Origin: Sinobaca qinghaiensis
GTDB taxonomy: Bacteria > Bacillota > Bacilli > Bacillales > Marinococcaceae
Assembly (NCBI RefSeq): GCF_003610495.1
Contig: NZ_RAPK01000006.1
Span: 119,241 to 183,240 of the forward strand
DNA length: 64,000 bases
Reading direction: 5' to 3'
Position numbers and translations under genes: made by a program. The notes beneath the pieces were generated by a model. The model was not told where the DNA came from. It saw only the letters and a program-made list of their open reading frames with translations, and made no database searches. Shown one piece after another: positions 62,179 through 64,000 of this stretch (positions within the stretch are counted from its first letter, which is position 1; every line of letters starts with the position of its first letter).

Positions 62179-62685
62179 TTATGATTTATCTTGATAAAAT
62201 ATATGTTCTGCTCTTATTTCCTGCTTTTCAACATATAAAAGGCCAAAGGAATAATACGGCAGTTTTCTTTTGTCCGTAACGGAACCGGGATTAAACAAAA
62301 GTGTTTTATTTACATAGCGGAGCAGAGGCAGGTGGGAGTGGCCGAACAGAATACAGTCAGGAGCTGTTTCCATATCAGAAAATGCAGCCACGGCCCGCTT
62401 TTCTGTTGTCAGACGCTCCCCGTGTCCATGAACAAGACCGAAAGTGAGACCGCCGGCAGTAAAAATTTCCCGTTCCGGGAGGCGGGCCCGCTCCTTTTCC
62501 CCGTCGGTATTGCCGACGACGGCTTTTACTGGTGCAAAATGTTCAAGTTCCTGCAGAAAAGCGAGTTCCTGAATATCTCCTGTATGAACAATCAGGTCGC
62601 AGTTTTCCATTTCCTGTATTAACCTGGAAGGAAAGCGGGCGCCTTTTTTAGGCATATGGGTGTCACCGAGAACTACAATTTTCAC
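62179..62685 (-). CDS. YfcE/YsnB-type metallophosphoesterase
   Basis: 168 residues from GTG 62685, which has AGAGGAG eight bases before; the frame upstream to 62748 has no ribosome site. The metal-binding set is GDTHMP near 8, HTGDIQ near 37, VVGNTDGE near 60, VHGHGE near 85 and GHSHLP near 115, typical of calcineurin-like phosphodiesterases. The substrate is probably a small phosphodiester; not determined. Confidence 0.85.
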   Translation of the reverse strand: MKIVVLGDTHMPKKGARFPSRLIQEMENCDLIVHTGDIQELAFLQELEHFAPVKAVVGNTDGEKERARLPEREIFTAGGLTFGLVHGHGERLTTEKRAVAAFSDMETAPDCILFGHSHLPLLRYVNKTLLFNPGSVTDKRKLPYYSFGLLYVEKQEIRAEHIFYQDKS

Positions 62686-62752
62686 AGAAGCGGCTCCTCT
62701 CATTATTAAATATAGAAGATGAATAAAAAGTGTAGCAGGAAAGGACAAAAAG

Positions 62753-64000
62753 ATGAACTATACAGCGGCATTTGATCTTGGTACTACCTCGATTAAAGGG
62801 ATTCTAATAAATAAAGACGGAATGATTAAATATACCGAAGAAAGAAACATTCATACGTATTATCCGGAAAAGGGACATGTGGAGCAGGATCCGGAAGAAT
62901 GGTGGGAGCATTTCTGTTCTATTCTTAAAGAGTGGCAGAAAAGCGATGTGGCCGCTGCTGACATTCTGGCTTTGTCATTCAGCGGACAGATGCAGGACTG
63001 TATTCCCATAGATATGCAGGGCCGGCCGCTGCGCCGGGCGGTACTATACAGTGATGCAAGGGCGGACAGCGAGGCGGATGAACTCTCCGGTCTATTTTCC
63101 ACAGCGGAAAGCAATCCGTTCAACGGCACGATGCTTCCGCCTAAGCTGCTGTGGCTGAAGCGGAATGAACCGGACCTGTTTGAAAAAACAGCCTGCTTTC
63201 TAGTTGGGGCAAAGGATTATATTATTTACAGGCTTACCGGGAATGCCTGCACGGACCCTACCACAGCATCCACTACGGGAATGTTCCATTTAAAAAAGCG
63301 AAGCTGGATGGAAAAAGAATTAACTACCTGCGGCCTGCCGGAAGATAAACTTCCGCGTCTTTATGCAGCACATGACTTGGCAGGCAGCGTTCATAAAGAA
63401 GCTGCCCGGGAATGCGGGCTTCTATCCGGTCTTCCCGTAGTGTGCGGAAGCGGAGACGCAGGAGCTACTACGATTGGAGCAGGGGCGGCGGCAGCCGGTC
63501 AGGCCTATGTATATATGGGAACGACTGGATGGATTGCCAGCATCAGTCCGAAGCTGGAACACCACCGCGAGGGAATTTTTCAACTGCTGCACCCGTCACA
63601 GCAGGCTTATATCGTCATCGCCCCTTTACTCAATGCAGGCAGCGTGCTGGAATGGGCAGCAGAAACCTGGTACGGAGAGGAAGCAGATCCTTATCAAAAG
63701 ATGAGCGAAGAAGCAGCTCTTGTGAACGGACCTTTTCCGGATCTGCTGTTTCTGCCTTACCTGCAGGGAGAACGTTTTCCGGTGCAGGATATGGAAGCCT
63801 CCGGAATATTTACCGGCATAAAAAAAGAAACCGGCCGAAAGGAGCTCGTACGTGCCGTGTATGAAGGCCTCGCTTTTCACGTGCTTCAGGCTCTGGAACA
63901 GTTTTCAGATGGAAAGAACAAAGAAACAGCTGTTCCGCTGATCGGAGGAGGCGCCCGCAATGAAGAATGGTGCAGCGTGCTGGCGGATGTGACAAATGAA
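62753..64000 (+). CDS. FGGY-family carbohydrate kinase (xylulokinase/gluconokinase-like), C-terminus beyond the window
   Basis: 416 codons are visible and the frame is open at the edge. FDLGTTSIKGILI is the N-terminal phosphate loop. LSFSGQMQDCIPID matches xylulokinase-type SGQM. The catalytic Asp lies in CGSGDAGATTIGAG, and VPLIGGGARNEEWC is the second nucleotide-binding block. AAAGGAC precedes the ATG. The sugar is unknown; downstream genes lie outside the window. Confidence 0.85.
   Translation, partial: MNYTAAFDLGTTSIKGILINKDGMIKYTEERNIHTYYPEKGHVEQDPEEWWEHFCSILKEWQKSDVAAADILALSFSGQMQDCIPIDMQGRPLRRAVLYSDARADSEADELSGLFSTAESNPFNGTMLPPKLLWLKRNEPDLFEKTACFLVGAKDYIIYRLTGNACTDPTTASTTGMFHLKKRSWMEKELTTCGLPEDKLPRLYAAHDLAGSVHKEAARECGLLSGLPVVCGSGDAGATTIGAGAAAAGQAYVYMGTTGWIASISPKLEHHREGIFQLLHPSQQAYIVIAPLLNAGSVLEWAAETWYGEEADPYQKMSEEAALVNGPFPDLLFLPYLQGERFPVQDMEASGIFTGIKKETGRKELVRAVYEGLAFHVLQALEQFSDGKNKETAVPLIGGGARNEEWCSVLADVTNE

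Overview
The window looks like a piece of a Bacillota (Bacillaceae) chromosome, probably from a halo- or alkaliphilic genus. Strong AGGAGG ribosome sites, frequent GTG/TTG starts, compact U-tailed terminators, a sigma-54/AcoR acetoin operon, CcpA cre sites, CsoR, SigO/RsoA-like sigma factors, YyaL, YwiB-ArgS and a near-perfect parS site all point that way, and many proteins are acidic. No rRNA, tRNA, CRISPR, prophage or insertion sequence was seen. Species cannot be named from the sequence alone.

Layout. 1-1001: C-terminally open ice-binding-like (DUF3494) secreted protein with a long alternating-proline linker, followed by an AT-rich gene-poor stretch to about 2.6 kb. 2.6-7.8 kb: five-gene nickel/peptide-type ABC importer behind a Fur box. 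8.0-9.5 kb: thioredoxin-reductase-like flavoprotein plus methyltransferase. 9.7-16.5 kb: acetoin catabolism, with AcoR, a sigma-54 promoter and acoABCL. 16.6-25.3 kb: unknown membrane proteins, a tartrate/D-malate dehydrogenase with a GntR regulator (parS overlaps its start codon), a CNNM/CBS protein, YyaL and an MFS transporter. 25.3-31 kb: LysE exporter with GntR regulator, polysaccharide deacetylase with a disturbed start, ThuA and a Gfo/Idh/MocA dehydrogenase, KtrA/C and YisL. 31-33.8 kb: TPP riboswitch and ThiXYZ importer. 34.5-37.6 kb: SigO/RsoA-like split sigma factor, EamA transporter and glycerophosphodiesterase. 37.7-40.9 kb: CsoR, CopZ, CopA and a coupled microprotein. 41-48.8 kb: stress SDR, chemoreceptor, GNAT, second CNNM/CBS protein, shikimate kinase and glutamate dehydrogenase. 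48.8-54.8 kb: small unknown proteins, a UspA tandem, a Crp/Fnr regulator and TrhO. 55-59 kb: GNAT, ornithine cyclodeaminase-like protein, YwiB and ArgS. 59-64 kb: ChrA, a phosphatase with TGA at its catalytic cysteine, a second SigO-like sigma factor with YvrJ, a phosphoesterase and a truncated FGGY kinase.

How genes work together. Carbon-overflow use is controlled at acoR/acoABCL by AcoR, sigma-54 and probably CcpA. Metal homeostasis appears as Fur-linked Nik-type uptake, CsoR-controlled copper export, two CNNM/CorC proteins, ChrA and Ktr potassium gating. Thiamin precursor import is gated by TPP. A Crp-like factor with an RE...R recognition helix sits beside a UspA pair whose first promoter has a TGTGA-N6-TCACA box at about -41.5.

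The most striking observation is the tyrosine/dual-specificity phosphatase frame (60859-61281). A single TGA falls exactly on the Cys of the H-C-X5-R-T loop, and a 7-bp hairpin with an AGGUA loop follows at SECIS-like distance. It is either an undescribed selenocysteine phosphatase or a very particular nonsense mutation. Second is the pair of SigO-like sigma genes 27 kb apart, which share an upstream motif; one has RsoA and the other has YvrJ.
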